Assembly: GCF_014635345.1 (NCBI RefSeq)
Contig: NZ_BMCU01000001.1
Span: 868,001 to 932,000 of the forward strand
DNA from: Rhodococcoides trifolii
GTDB taxonomy: Bacteria; Actinomycetota; Actinomycetes; Mycobacteriales; Mycobacteriaceae
Length of the DNA stretch: 64,000 bases
Reading direction: 5' to 3'
A program made the translations under genes and the position numbers. Shown here in pieces: positions 29,518-38,279 of this stretch. Every line of letters starts with the position of its first letter. Within the stretch, counting starts at the first letter, position 1. The notes below the pieces were generated by a model, which was not told the DNA's origin, did no database searches, and was given only the letters and a program-made list of their open reading frames with translations.

Positions 29518-29700
29518 CAGTCGGCAGGTCTTCGGACTCGCGGGCGCGCAACCACATCTTTGCGTTGCACCTACTGGGCGCCGCTTCCCGAACCGAATGG
29601 TTCAGTGCTGATGGCGCCGGTCGTTCCTGCTCACCGCTGCGGGACAGTCTCGGACTTCCACCGAGTTCCCTCTCGCACATCTCCGGCCGGGGGCTCCCGC
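29518..29700 (-). ncRNA. Cobalamin (B12) riboswitch of metE
   Basis: Read on the minus strand, the conserved elements appear in the canonical order: GAGGGAACTCGGTGGAAGTCC (29673 to 29653), a segment CTGTCCCGCAGCGGTGAG ending near 29631, GGGAAGCGGCGCCCAGTAGG (about 29590 to 29571), and finally AGTCCGAAGACCTGCC (29538 to 29523). These match the GGTG-AA-TCC core, the B12-box region and the AGACCTGCC end of AdoCbl riboswitches. About 150 nt separate it from the metE start. The outer limits are approximate. Confidence 0.9.
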
Positions 29701-29792
29701 GGAGTGTGCTCGACGCAGCGCACGGTCTTCGGGACTCCTCACGACCGCACGGTGCGAACCAGCTGCACGCTCAGCATAGAGACCCACACCGC

Positions 29793-30362
29793 TCAGGTAC
29801 AGGCCACCAACCGGCTCACCATGCGTCGGGCATCCGATTTCGCCACACCGTCGTAACCGAAGAGGACGCGAAAGTACAAGGGCGCCAACAGAAGATCCAT
29901 GGCGTCTCGCAGGGTCGGGACGTCGGGCTCGCCGCGCTCACGAGCGCGGTCCAGAATCCTGCTGACCTGCGCCTCGCGTTTGTCCAGGCAGTGGCTGCGC
30001 TCGTCGGTCATGGATCCGACGACGGTGCGGAGGAACGCGCGTCGCTCGGGTCGTGAGATGTCGGTGACGAGCAGATCGGTCCACGCCTGCAGATCGCGCT
30101 CGAGGCTGCCGGTGTCGGGGACGGGCGCGTCCTGAGACAGCACGGACATCGCGACTTCCACGAGAAGGGTCTCCAGGTCACCCCAACGGCGGTAGATCGT
30201 CGTGGGATTGACCCCGGCGCGAGAGGCGACGGCGGGAACGGTGACGCAGTCGGGCCCCGTCGCTTCGCCGATCAATTCCGTGACGGCGGTGTGTACCGCG
30301 TCGACGACGCGAGCACTGCGTCCACCGGGCCGCGGTGCAGATCGATGATCCGTGATGGCCAT
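29793..30362 (-). CDS. TetR-family regulator
   Basis: 189 residues. N-terminal helix-turn-helix: VTVPAVASRAGVNPTTIYRRWG, followed by an all-helical sensor domain with a C-terminal LLLAPLYFRVLFG segment as in the TetR C-terminal type 11/16 groups. Divergent from an MFS transporter with an 82-bp gap that holds an inverted repeat, so it probably represses the pump. Its stop lies just upstream of the metE leader. Confidence 0.88.
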   Translation of the reverse strand: MAITDHRSAPRPGGRSARVVDAVHTAVTELIGEATGPDCVTVPAVASRAGVNPTTIYRRWGDLETLLVEVAMSVLSQDAPVPDTGSLERDLQAWTDLLVTDISRPERRAFLRTVVGSMTDERSHCLDKREAQVSRILDRARERGEPDVPTLRDAMDLLLAPLYFRVLFGYDGVAKSDARRMVSRLVACT

Positions 30363-30386
30363 GACACCATTATTGCAAATGTGATG

Positions 30387-30411
30387 GCTTTAGAGGTAGC
30401 TTCACTAAAGC
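30387..30411. promoter_or_regulatory. Inverted repeat between TetR and MFS genes
   Basis: GCTTTAG (30387-30393) and CTAAAGC (30405-30411) are perfect 7-bp inverted arms with an 11-bp centre. They are located in the divergent promoter region, a plausible operator of the adjacent TetR protein. Confidence 0.6.
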
Positions 30412-30444
30412 ACACAGACTTGCGTTTGTTGGAAACGGAGCACC

Positions 30445-31674
30445 ATGGTTGTCACTGCACCCTCGAGCCGTATCTCGCGTACCGCTGCATTCTGGATCGT
30501 CGGCATCGTGTTCTTCACACTGATGGCGTCGTCCGCCGCACCGTCTCCGCTGTATCCGGTGTACCAGCAGGCGTGGGGCTTCTCGTCCACCATGCTCACC
30601 TTCGTCTTCGCCGTGTACGCCTTCGCCCTCCTCGGCGCCATCCTCACCGTCGGATCGCTGTCCGACCATGTGGGCCGCCGGCCGATCGTGATCTCGGCCC
30701 TGGTGTTGTTGATCGTCAGCCTCGCCGTGTTCGCGCTGGCCGACAGCGTCACCTGGCTGATCGTGGCGCGCATTCTGCAGGGCATCGCCGCCGGGGCTGC
30801 CACGGGGGCGCTGACGGCGTCCATCGTCGATCTGCAGCCCACCGCCGCGCACGGACCCCTGTTGAACAGCGTGGCCCCGTCCATCGGGCTGGGCGCCGGC
30901 GCCCTGGGTGCCGGGACACTGGTGCAGTTCGCACCGTTCCCGCGGGTGACGGTGTTCGTGCTGCTGATCGTCGTGCTGGTCGTCCTCACCGCGGTGGTGG
31001 CACTGATTCCGGAATCGACGGAGCCGCGCGGATTCACGTCGCGACGCCACGTGGCGCAGACGCTGCGGCCACGCCTGTCCGTGCCGTCGTCGATGCGGGC
31101 CGAGTTCCTGATCGTGCTGCCCTGCCTCATCGCTACCTGGGCGCTCGGCGGGTTCCACCTCTCGCTGGGGCCGTCGATCATCGGCACCGTCTTCGGTCTG
31201 CACGGCGCGGTACTCAGCGGCTTCGACATCTTCACCCTCTTCACCGCGGGCGCACTCGGTGCAGCGCTGCTGCGCAACGTTCCTCCTCGTCGGGTGATGA
31301 CGATCGGCACGCTCGTGCTGGCGACCGGTCTCGTCGGCAACCTCGTCGGACTCGCGACGGGTGTCGCGACGGTCTACTTCGTCGGGTCTGCGGTGTCCGG
31401 TTTCGGCTGGGGCGCAGCGTTTCTCGGCTCGATGCGCATCGTCGGCGAGGTCACCCCGGCCGACCAGCGCGGCAGCGTGTTCGCGACCATGTTCGTCGTC
31501 AACTACGTGGCGTTCAGCGTTCCGGCGATCATCGGTGGCGTCGCGGTGCACAGCATCGGGCTCGTGACCACGGGGCTGATCTACGGCAGCGTCGTGATCG
31601 CCCTGGCGCTGTGGTCTTCGATAGCGCTGTGGTCGGCGGCCGGGGCGCAGCTGGCGGCACGCCGAACCGGCTAG
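30445..31674 (+). CDS. MFS transporter
   Basis: 409 residues with about 12 membrane segments. The loop SDHVGRRPIVI after segment 2 is the MFS signature, and ARILQGIAAGAATGALTA is the segment-4/5 region of drug-efflux-type transporters. Regulated most likely by the divergent TetR gene. Substrate unknown; an exporter of a toxic compound is the usual role in such pairs. Confidence 0.85.
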   Translation: MVVTAPSSRISRTAAFWIVGIVFFTLMASSAAPSPLYPVYQQAWGFSSTMLTFVFAVYAFALLGAILTVGSLSDHVGRRPIVISALVLLIVSLAVFALADSVTWLIVARILQGIAAGAATGALTASIVDLQPTAAHGPLLNSVAPSIGLGAGALGAGTLVQFAPFPRVTVFVLLIVVLVVLTAVVALIPESTEPRGFTSRRHVAQTLRPRLSVPSSMRAEFLIVLPCLIATWALGGFHLSLGPSIIGTVFGLHGAVLSGFDIFTLFTAGALGAALLRNVPPRRVMTIGTLVLATGLVGNLVGLATGVATVYFVGSAVSGFGWGAAFLGSMRIVGEVTPADQRGSVFATMFVVNYVAFSVPAIIGGVAVHSIGLVTTGLIYGSVVIALALWSSIALWSAAGAQLAARRTG

Positions 31675-31681
31675 GCGCGGT

Positions 31682-31704
31682 ACCTGCCCGATCGGACGGT
31701 TCGG
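31682..31704 (+). promoter_or_regulatory. Putative response-regulator site upstream of mno (copy 1)
   Basis: ACCTGCCCGATCGGACG and the following GTTCGG match a site upstream of the second alcohol dehydrogenase at 20 of 23 positions. It contains the palindromic core CCGATCGG and lies 101 bp before the mno start. Proposed binding site of the response regulator encoded at 39559-40221. Confidence 0.55.
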
Positions 31705-31805
31705 GTAGCGCAGTCGGATGGTTCCCGAGCAGAGCCGCATGTGGCGTCGGTCACGAGTCCTACCGTCGGTTCAGTCACTGAAACCGTCGCGCAAAGGACA
31801 AGCCC

Positions 31806-33098
31806 ATGAAGGTCGACGACCTGCTCAAGCCGTTCCCCATCAAAGAGTTTCACCCGTTCCCGCGCGCCATGATGGGCCCCGGGGCGCACGAGATGATCGG
31901 ACCCGAAGCCCTCAAGCTCGGCTTCAAGAAGACCCTCGTGATGACGTCCGGTCTCCGCGGTACCGACACCGTCCACAACATCGTCGAGTCGATGCGTTAC
32001 CACGGCCTCGAGGTGGTCGTGTACGACCAAGTCGAGTCGAATCCCAAGGACTACAACGTGATGGACGCCGTCGCGATGTACTCCGAGGCCAAGTGCGACA
32101 GTTTCGTGTCCATCGGCGGCGGCTCGTCGCACGACGCGTGCAAGGGCGCTCGCATCGCCGTCGCGCACGACGGCCGCAACGTAAACGAGTTCGAAGGCTT
32201 CAACAAGAGCGAGAATCCGAAGAATCCGCCGCATATTGCTGTATCCACCACGGCCGGAACGGGTTCGGAGACCTCGTGGGCGTACGTCATCACCGACACC
32301 ACGACCGATCCCGACAACCCGCACAAGTACGTCGCCTTCGACGACGCCAGCGTCACCACCCTCGCCATCGACGATCCGGTTCTGTACTACACGTGTCCCA
32401 CGGACTACACCGCCCAGTGCGGGTTCGACGTTCTCGCTCACGCCAGTGAGCCGTACGTGTCCCGACTCGACTTCGCGCCCTCGAAGGGCAACGCATTGCA
32501 CGCCATCAAGCTGACGGTCGAAAACCTCAGGGCGGCAACGTGGAACGGTGAGGACTTGCCGGGCCGCGAAGGAATGATGTACGCGCAGTACATCGCTGCG
32601 CAGGCGTTCAACTCGGGTGGCCTCGGCATCATTCACTCGATCAGCCACGCCATCAGTGCGTTCTACGACACGCACCACGGATTGAACAACGCCATTGCGC
32701 TGCCGCGTGTGTGGGCGTTCAACATGACCGCCAGCTACTCGAAGTTCGCGGACATCGCCGTCGCCATGGGGATCGACACGCACGGCATGTCCGATCAGCG
32801 CGCGTCGCACGCCGCACTCGAGTCGGCTATCCAGTTGCTGCGCGACGTGGGTATCGCCGAGAAGTTCACCGACGTCCACTCGGACACCTACAGCAAGAAC
32901 CGTCTGGGCACGGGGCCGACCAAGTACTACCAGAACTCGCCGGTCATCAACGGCGACGACAAGGACGTCGACCGGATCACGCACCACGTTCTCGGCGACG
33001 CCTGCACCCCCGGCAACCTCAAGGAGTGCACCTTCGAGACGGTCCGCCCCGTCGTGGAGCACTGCATGACCGGGGATCTCGACGACCTGATCGGCTGA
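31806..33098 (+). CDS. mno: NDMA-dependent methanol dehydrogenase (iron-type alcohol dehydrogenase, nicotinoprotein)
   Basis: 430 residues, matching the Mno/Mdo group of decameric nicotinoprotein methanol:acceptor oxidoreductases of Rhodococcus, Amycolatopsis and Mycobacterium. The dinucleotide motif is IGGGSSHDACKGA; metal ligands are the D and H of GFDVLAHASEPY and the two His of IIHSISHAI and YDTHHGLNN. In M. smegmatis this enzyme oxidises methanol and needs mycofactocin as external electron acceptor, so the mft genes 8 kb away are functional partners. AAAGGACA ribosome site; strong terminator follows. Confidence 0.92.
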   Translation: MKVDDLLKPFPIKEFHPFPRAMMGPGAHEMIGPEALKLGFKKTLVMTSGLRGTDTVHNIVESMRYHGLEVVVYDQVESNPKDYNVMDAVAMYSEAKCDSFVSIGGGSSHDACKGARIAVAHDGRNVNEFEGFNKSENPKNPPHIAVSTTAGTGSETSWAYVITDTTTDPDNPHKYVAFDDASVTTLAIDDPVLYYTCPTDYTAQCGFDVLAHASEPYVSRLDFAPSKGNALHAIKLTVENLRAATWNGEDLPGREGMMYAQYIAAQAFNSGGLGIIHSISHAISAFYDTHHGLNNAIALPRVWAFNMTASYSKFADIAVAMGIDTHGMSDQRASHAALESAIQLLRDVGIAEKFTDVHSDTYSKNRLGTGPTKYYQNSPVINGDDKDVDRITHHVLGDACTPGNLKECTFETVRPVVEHCMTGDLDDLIG

Positions 33099-33111
33099 CC
33101 TTTTCCGACCC

Positions 33112-33152
33112 AGGGGCACCCTCACACCCATAGATCGACCGAGGGTGCCCCT
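33112..33152 (+). terminator. Terminator hairpin after mno
   Basis: AGGGGCACCCTC (33112-33123) and GAGGGTGCCCCT (33141-33152) form a perfect 12-bp stem with a 17-nt loop. It lies 13 bp past the mno stop and separates mno from the MoxR gene, which may still be read through. Confidence 0.9.
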
Positions 33153-33194
33153 CAGTCAGCAACCGAAGCAACCAAGCAACCGAAGGACTTCGCT

Positions 33195-34361
33195 GTGCCC
33201 GATTTCGCCTCCGTAGAAGACGTCGTCACCCGCTTCGGCGACGTCGGCTACATCACCGACGACCGCCTCGCCACCACGGTGTTTCTGCAGACGCGACTCG
33301 ACAAGCCGGTCCTTTTGGAAGGTCCGGCCGGCGTCGGAAAGACCGAGCTGGCAAAGACATTGGCCGAGGTCACCGGACGCCGGCTGCTTCGGTTGCAGTG
33401 TTACGAGGGGCAGGACGAGACCAAGGCACTCTACGAGTGGGATTACGGTAAGCAGCTCCTCTACACCCAGGTGCTCAAGGAGAAGATCGGGCAACTCGTC
33501 GCCGACGCCGAAACCCTCGGCGACGCAGTGGATCGCATCTCCGCACAGGAGAGCGTGTTCTTCTCCGAACGCTTTCTCGCCCCCCGCCCGCTACTCGAAG
33601 CCATTCGGTCCGACGAACCCGTGGTGTTGTTGATCGACGAAGTCGACCGCGCCGACGAAGCGCTCGAAGCCGTCCTGCTCGAACTACTCGGCGAGAACCA
33701 GGTGTCCGTGCCCGAGCTCGGGACGTTCGTCGCGAAGGTCAAGCCCTATGTGGTGTTGACCTCCAACAACACTCGCGATCTGTCGGCTGCGCTGAAGCGC
33801 CGCTGCCTGCACAGCTTCCTCGACTACCCGACAGCGGCCCGCGAGCTCGAGATCGTGAACTCGAAGGACACCGGACTGTCCGAAGCGCTTGCCGAGCAAT
33901 TGGTTCAGGTGGTGCGTGGTCTGCGGGACCTCGAGCTGCGGAAGTCGCCGTCGATCTCCGAAACCGTCGACTGGGCGCGCACTCTGGCGGTGCTGGGTGC
34001 GAGTGAACTGACGGCAAAGCTGTTGTCCGACACGGTCTCCGTCGTCGTCAAGTACGACAAGGACGTCCGCAGGGCGGTCGACGCCCTCCCGCGATTGATC
34101 GATCCCAACGCCGTGATCGAGGAGGATCACGGACACGGCCACGGTCATGGACACGGACACGACTCGGATCACGACCACGACAGTCACGAGGACGCCGGCC
34201 CGAACGGGAAGGACGTCCGCGCCGCGAAGGACGACCCGGGCCGTCACGACGAGAACTACTACGGCGGTGCCACGACAGCCGTTGCCACCCCCAAGAAGAC
34301 CGTCCCCTCCAGTCAGGGTGCCAAGTCCTTCGCCCGCGGCTTCGGCCCGAAGAAGCGCTAG
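33195..34361 (+). CDS. MoxR-type AAA+ ATPase with histidine-rich tail
   Basis: 388 residues. Walker A GPAGVGKT (43-50) and Walker B VVLLIDEVDRAD (143-154) are intact, and the domain matches MoxR/CoxD-type AAA+ proteins that act with VWA partners in metal-enzyme maturation. Beyond the ATPase, residues about 310-332 form a metal-binding-like string, alternating H with G then D (HGHGHGHGHGHD, DHDHDSHED). GTG start with GAAGGAC upstream. The VWA gene begins 5 bp after its stop, so the two are co-translated. Likely role: ATP-driven insertion or release of a metal in a dehydrogenase; not proven. Confidence 0.85.
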   Translation: MPDFASVEDVVTRFGDVGYITDDRLATTVFLQTRLDKPVLLEGPAGVGKTELAKTLAEVTGRRLLRLQCYEGQDETKALYEWDYGKQLLYTQVLKEKIGQLVADAETLGDAVDRISAQESVFFSERFLAPRPLLEAIRSDEPVVLLIDEVDRADEALEAVLLELLGENQVSVPELGTFVAKVKPYVVLTSNNTRDLSAALKRRCLHSFLDYPTAARELEIVNSKDTGLSEALAEQLVQVVRGLRDLELRKSPSISETVDWARTLAVLGASELTAKLLSDTVSVVVKYDKDVRRAVDALPRLIDPNAVIEEDHGHGHGHGHGHDSDHDHDSHEDAGPNGKDVRAAKDDPGRHDENYYGGATTAVATPKKTVPSSQGAKSFARGFGPKKR

Positions 34362-34366
34362 AGACG

Positions 34367-35890
34367 ATGGAGCAGAGCCTGCACCGCTTCGTGCGGTTGC
34401 TTCGGTTGCGAGGACTGCGCATCTCGGTGCCGGAGATGCTCGACGCGATGAACGCGGCGGCGCTGCCCGGCGTCCTGCAGAACAGGGCACTGCTGAAGGA
34501 AGCGCTGCGCGTCGCGCTGGTGAAGGACCGGGACGGCGACCCCGTCTACGACGCGGTGTTCGACCTCTATTTCGCCCTCGTTCGGGTGCAGCCGGAGGAC
34601 ACCGGCCACGGTCACGGGCACGGCCACGACGACTTGTCCGACACCGGTCAGCTCGACTCGTTCACCCTCTCGGAAGAGCCGGGTCAGCTGCCGCAGCAGG
34701 GCCACGAACACGGAGCCCCGTCGGACATTCGCGAATACTTCGACCCCGACGACCTTGCGACGCAGTACAACCTGCACCAGGAGGCGAACAAGATCGATCT
34801 CGCGTCGATGACCGACGAGATCGTCTTCAGCCAGGACGCGACCACCGTTCTCGGTGAGGGCAATCGCGTACAGATCGAGACCGACCGACTGCACGGCGCC
34901 GGCGCACCCGGCGAGATCTCGACGGCGACGGGAACGCGCGTCGACGCAGATTTGTCTATAGCCGAACAAGACGCGTTGTTCGGATGGCTCGACGACATGC
35001 CCGACGAGCAGCGGGACGTCACCGATGACGCGGCGGACCTTCGTCGTCGACTCGCGGGTGTGCTGGCGAATCTGCCGGCGGCACTGAAGAAGCACCTCGA
35101 ATCGCTGCTGGCGCTGGAGAACAGGGTGGTCGAGGGACGGGAGGAGTCCGTCGCGAAGGTCGATCACGTCGGTGAGCACGAGCGCGCCGAGCTGGAGGAG
35201 ACGCTGCGTCGGCTCACGCAGAGCTTGCACGGAGCCTTGACCCATCGCCGCAAGGCCGGTGCGCGGGGGCGCGTCGACTCCTCCCGCACGATGCGCAAGA
35301 ACATGCGCTACGACGGCGTCCCGTTCCGCCCGGTCACGGTGGCGCGCAGCGAGGACAAGCCTCGGCTGGTGCTCCTCACGGACGTCAGTCTGTCGGTGCG
35401 CGCCACCGCCCGGTTCACCTTGCACCTGGTGCACGGTCTGCAGGACCTGGTGAGCCAGGTCCGCACCTTCGTCTTCGTCTCCGAACTCGCCGAGGTGACC
35501 GATCTGTTCAGCGATCACTCCGTCGAGCACGCTCTGGGGTTGGTCTTCGGCGGCGACGTTCTGGACGTCGACGCCAACTCCGACCACGGCACGGCGTTCG
35601 GTCAGTTCCTCGAGGACCACGGCAACGCCGTCAGCCGCCGGACGACGGTCCTGGTGCTCGCCGATGGACGCAGCAACGGGCTCGACCCCAACGTCGAGGC
35701 CTTCGCGGAGATCACCCGTCGGGCCCGCGAAACCATCTGGCTGACGCCTGAACCGCGGTACTCGTGGGGTCTCGGATCCTGCGATCTGCCGCTCTATGCC
35801 GAATACTGCCAACGTGTGCGGGTGGTCCGGGATCTCACCGGACTCACCAGCACCGCCGATGCACTTGCGACCGAACAGGTAGGACGATGA
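34367..35890 (+). CDS. VWA/CoxE-family protein with histidine-rich segment
   Basis: 507 residues. The C-terminal von Willebrand A domain has the MIDAS motif DVSLS (D339, S341, S343), preceded by VARSEDKPRLVLL as in CoxE proteins. The middle is acidic and low-complexity, and residues 79-87 hold another HGHGHGH string. MoxR-VWA pairs act together, the VWA protein recruiting the target. Overlaps the next gene's ATG by 4 bp (ATGA). The shared His-rich segments in the ATPase, this protein, and the adjacent Ni/Co transporter suggest metal delivery. Confidence 0.85.
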   Translation: MEQSLHRFVRLLRLRGLRISVPEMLDAMNAAALPGVLQNRALLKEALRVALVKDRDGDPVYDAVFDLYFALVRVQPEDTGHGHGHGHDDLSDTGQLDSFTLSEEPGQLPQQGHEHGAPSDIREYFDPDDLATQYNLHQEANKIDLASMTDEIVFSQDATTVLGEGNRVQIETDRLHGAGAPGEISTATGTRVDADLSIAEQDALFGWLDDMPDEQRDVTDDAADLRRRLAGVLANLPAALKKHLESLLALENRVVEGREESVAKVDHVGEHERAELEETLRRLTQSLHGALTHRRKAGARGRVDSSRTMRKNMRYDGVPFRPVTVARSEDKPRLVLLTDVSLSVRATARFTLHLVHGLQDLVSQVRTFVFVSELAEVTDLFSDHSVEHALGLVFGGDVLDVDANSDHGTAFGQFLEDHGNAVSRRTTVLVLADGRSNGLDPNVEAFAEITRRARETIWLTPEPRYSWGLGSCDLPLYAEYCQRVRVVRDLTGLTSTADALATEQVGR

Positions 35891-36990
35891 CGCTCACCGC
35901 CGAGAGTTTGCCAGTCAAGCAGAGCCGCTTCACGCGCGACGAAATCCCGCGGCTGCTGCTCCTGCTCGGTGTGGTCGTCGGGCTCCACGTGCTCGGCTGG
36001 GGGTTGTTCACCCATTACAACTCGATCCCGCGCATCCACGAATTGACCGGCGCGGACGGCACTCTCGTGTACGCCGGCGCGGGCATTCTCGCCTACACCC
36101 TGGGCATGCGGCACGCCTTCGACGCCGACCACATCGCGGCCATCGACGACACCACCCGGTATCTGTTGCAGAAGGGCAAGCGGCCCTTGGCCGTCGGCAT
36201 GTTCTTCTCGCTCGGCCACTCGACGGTCGTCTTCCTCTTCGTCACGGCCATCGCCATCGTGGCAGCCAAAGCCACGGCATTTCAGGATGCCTTCGAGGGC
36301 GTGGGCGGCATCATCGGCACCCTCGTGTCGGGAAGTTTTCTGTATCTCATCGCGGCACTGAATTTCGCGGTGCTGGCCGGGATCGTGCGGGTGTGGCGCC
36401 GCGCCAAGCGCGGCGAGTTCTCCGAGCAGACCCTCGACGAGCTTCTGGCCAAGCGGGGCTTCATGAATCGCCTGTTCCGGGGACGGTACAAGTTCATCAA
36501 CGATTCCTGGCAGATGTATCCGTTAGGGCTGCTCTTCGGCCTCGGGTTCGATACCGCCACCCAGGTGGGTCTGCTCGCCGTCGCCGGCACCACGGCCATG
36601 ACCGGGGGCTTGCCGCCGATGGCGATCATCGCACTGCCGATCATCTTCGCGGCGGGGATGACGACCATGGACACGATCGACGGTGTGTTCATGTCGAAGG
36701 CCTACGGCTGGGCGTTCGTCACCCCGATCCGCAAGATCTACTACAACATCACGATGACGTCCCTGTCGATCTTCGTCGCCTTCGTCATCGGCACGATTCA
36801 ACTCCTCTCCCTCCTCGGTGAGCAGCTCGGGCTCACCGGCGGACTGTGGAACCTGCTGGCGTCGGTGAACCTGAACGTGGCCGGTCAGATCGTCGTGGGC
36901 ACGTTCTTCGTCGTGTGGATCGGTGCGGCTGTGTACTACAAGGCCGCCCGGATAGACGAGAAATACGACCGCCCCCTGCTGGAACCGTGA
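35887..36990 (+). CDS. NiCoT-family nickel/cobalt transporter (HoxN/NixA type)
   Basis: 367 residues with about eight membrane spans. The family signature RHAFDADH (HX4DH, H76-D81-H82), needed for Ni2+/Co2+ recognition, is intact, and GLGFDTATQVG in a later span is also conserved. Such high-affinity permeases feed urease, hydrogenase or cobalamin synthesis. None of these genes is in the window, although metE is B12-regulated and eutBC is B12-dependent. Translationally coupled to the VWA gene, which ties metal uptake to the ATPase/VWA pair. Confidence 0.92.
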   Translation: MTLTAESLPVKQSRFTRDEIPRLLLLLGVVVGLHVLGWGLFTHYNSIPRIHELTGADGTLVYAGAGILAYTLGMRHAFDADHIAAIDDTTRYLLQKGKRPLAVGMFFSLGHSTVVFLFVTAIAIVAAKATAFQDAFEGVGGIIGTLVSGSFLYLIAALNFAVLAGIVRVWRRAKRGEFSEQTLDELLAKRGFMNRLFRGRYKFINDSWQMYPLGLLFGLGFDTATQVGLLAVAGTTAMTGGLPPMAIIALPIIFAAGMTTMDTIDGVFMSKAYGWAFVTPIRKIYYNITMTSLSIFVAFVIGTIQLLSLLGEQLGLTGGLWNLLASVNLNVAGQIVVGTFFVVWIGAAVYYKAARIDEKYDRPLLEP

Positions 36991-37005
36991 ACCAGTTCCT
37001 GCACC

Positions 37006-37028
37006 ACCTGCCCGTTCGGACAGGTCGG
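37006..37028 (+). promoter_or_regulatory. Putative response-regulator site (copy 2)
   Basis: ACCTGCCCGTTCGGACAG followed by GTCGG is the near-identical partner of the 31682-31704 site (20 of 23 positions). The core CCTG-C-CCG-TT-CGG-A-CAGG is a nearly perfect 18-bp inverted repeat. It lies 30 bp before the start of the dehydrogenase/kinase/regulator operon. Confidence 0.6.
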
Positions 37029-37058
37029 AGCGGGCGAATCAGACGTAAGCTGGGTCAC

Positions 37059-38279
37059 ATGTGTGCGGCCAACGGTTCGGCATCGGCCCTCCCGGTCGAC
37101 GCGTCCGGCAGCGCCAGGGCCGCTGTCTCGGACAGAGTCGTCAAGTTCCACGCACCCGAGATCGTCTTCGGTGTCGGCTCGACCAGCGAGGCGGCCTTCG
37201 CCGTGCAGCGCCTGGGTGGATTCCGCCCGCTGCTCGTCACCGACCCCGGTCTCGTGAACGCGGGTTGGGCGTCGGAGGTGGAAAAAGACCTGATCGAGGC
37301 CGGAATGACCCCGGTGGTCTGGTCCGCTCTGACCCCCAATCCCAAGGATCACGAGATCGAGGCCGGTCACGAGATCTACCGCGCAGACGGATGCGACGTC
37401 ATCGTCGCCCTCGGTGGCGGCTCCGTGATGGACGCCGCCAAGGGCATCGCTATTCTCGCCTCTAACGGTGGCCACATCCTCGACTACGAGGGGGTCGACC
37501 GAGTGGCGAGTCCCATCCCGCCACTCGTCATGCTGCCGACCACCGCGGGTACCGGAGCCGACGTCTCCCAGTTCTGCATCGTGACCGACACGGCTCGCGG
37601 TACCAAGATCACCATCCTCGGGCGCGCTCTGGTTCCCGACATCACGATCATCGACCCGCGCCTGCTCACCACCATGCCCGAATGGCTGAGTGCGGCAACC
37701 GGTCTCGACGCTCTGACGCACGGGATCGAGGCCTTCGTCTCGCTCGCGCACAATCCGCTGACCGACCACCATGCTCTGCGCGCGGTCACGTTGGTCACCA
37801 GCACCTTGGCCGCCACCATTCGCGAACCCGACGTCATGGCCACCCGCACGGTCATGGCGCAGGCCAGCCTCGAAGCCGGATTGGCATTCACCAACGCCAT
37901 TCTCGGTGCAGCACACGCGATGAGCCATCAGGTGGGCGGTCTGCTCGACCTACCGCACGGCGTCCTCAACGGGGTGCTGCTCCCGCACGTCATCAGATTC
38001 AACGCCGCCGCAGACGCGCGTCCCTATGTTCTGGTCGCGGAAAGTCTGAATCTGCCCGAGCACCGCGGAGCGCCCGAGGAAGCCGCGCTCGCCGTCGCGG
38101 ATCGGGTGGAAGCATTGGCGCGTGAAGTCGGCGTTCCCCGCACCCTCGGCGAACTCGGTGTGCGAGAGCAGGATCTGGACCGGCTCGCCGCGCTCGCCCT
38201 GCGCGACGCGTGCATGGCCACCAACCCCCGAACCCCGACTCATGCCGACGTGGAAGCGCTCTTCCGAGCAGCGTTGTGA
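37059..38279 (+). CDS. Iron-containing alcohol dehydrogenase (group III)
   Basis: 406 residues from ATG 37059. Cofactor motif VALGGGSVMDAAKGIA; metal ligands D and H in TGLDALTHGIEAF, and the two His in GAAHAMSHQVGG and LDLPHGVLN. Relatives are annotated as 1,3-propanediol or butanol dehydrogenases, and ErcA-type proteins that sit with sensor kinases in ethanol regulons. Forms an operon with the histidine kinase (4-bp overlap) and response regulator, so it may serve as an enzyme and also feed the signalling. Cofactor metal and substrate are unknown. Confidence 0.88.
   Translation: MCAANGSASALPVDASGSARAAVSDRVVKFHAPEIVFGVGSTSEAAFAVQRLGGFRPLLVTDPGLVNAGWASEVEKDLIEAGMTPVVWSALTPNPKDHEIEAGHEIYRADGCDVIVALGGGSVMDAAKGIAILASNGGHILDYEGVDRVASPIPPLVMLPTTAGTGADVSQFCIVTDTARGTKITILGRALVPDITIIDPRLLTTMPEWLSAATGLDALTHGIEAFVSLAHNPLTDHHALRAVTLVTSTLAATIREPDVMATRTVMAQASLEAGLAFTNAILGAAHAMSHQVGGLLDLPHGVLNGVLLPHVIRFNAAADARPYVLVAESLNLPEHRGAPEEAALAVADRVEALAREVGVPRTLGELGVREQDLDRLAALALRDACMATNPRTPTHADVEALFRAAL

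Noticed and set aside
29364..29570. N-terminal extension of MetE by 69 codons
   Set aside because: It would run through the cobalamin riboswitch end and its hairpin; MetE homologues start at the [10 protein letters not shown] segment used here.
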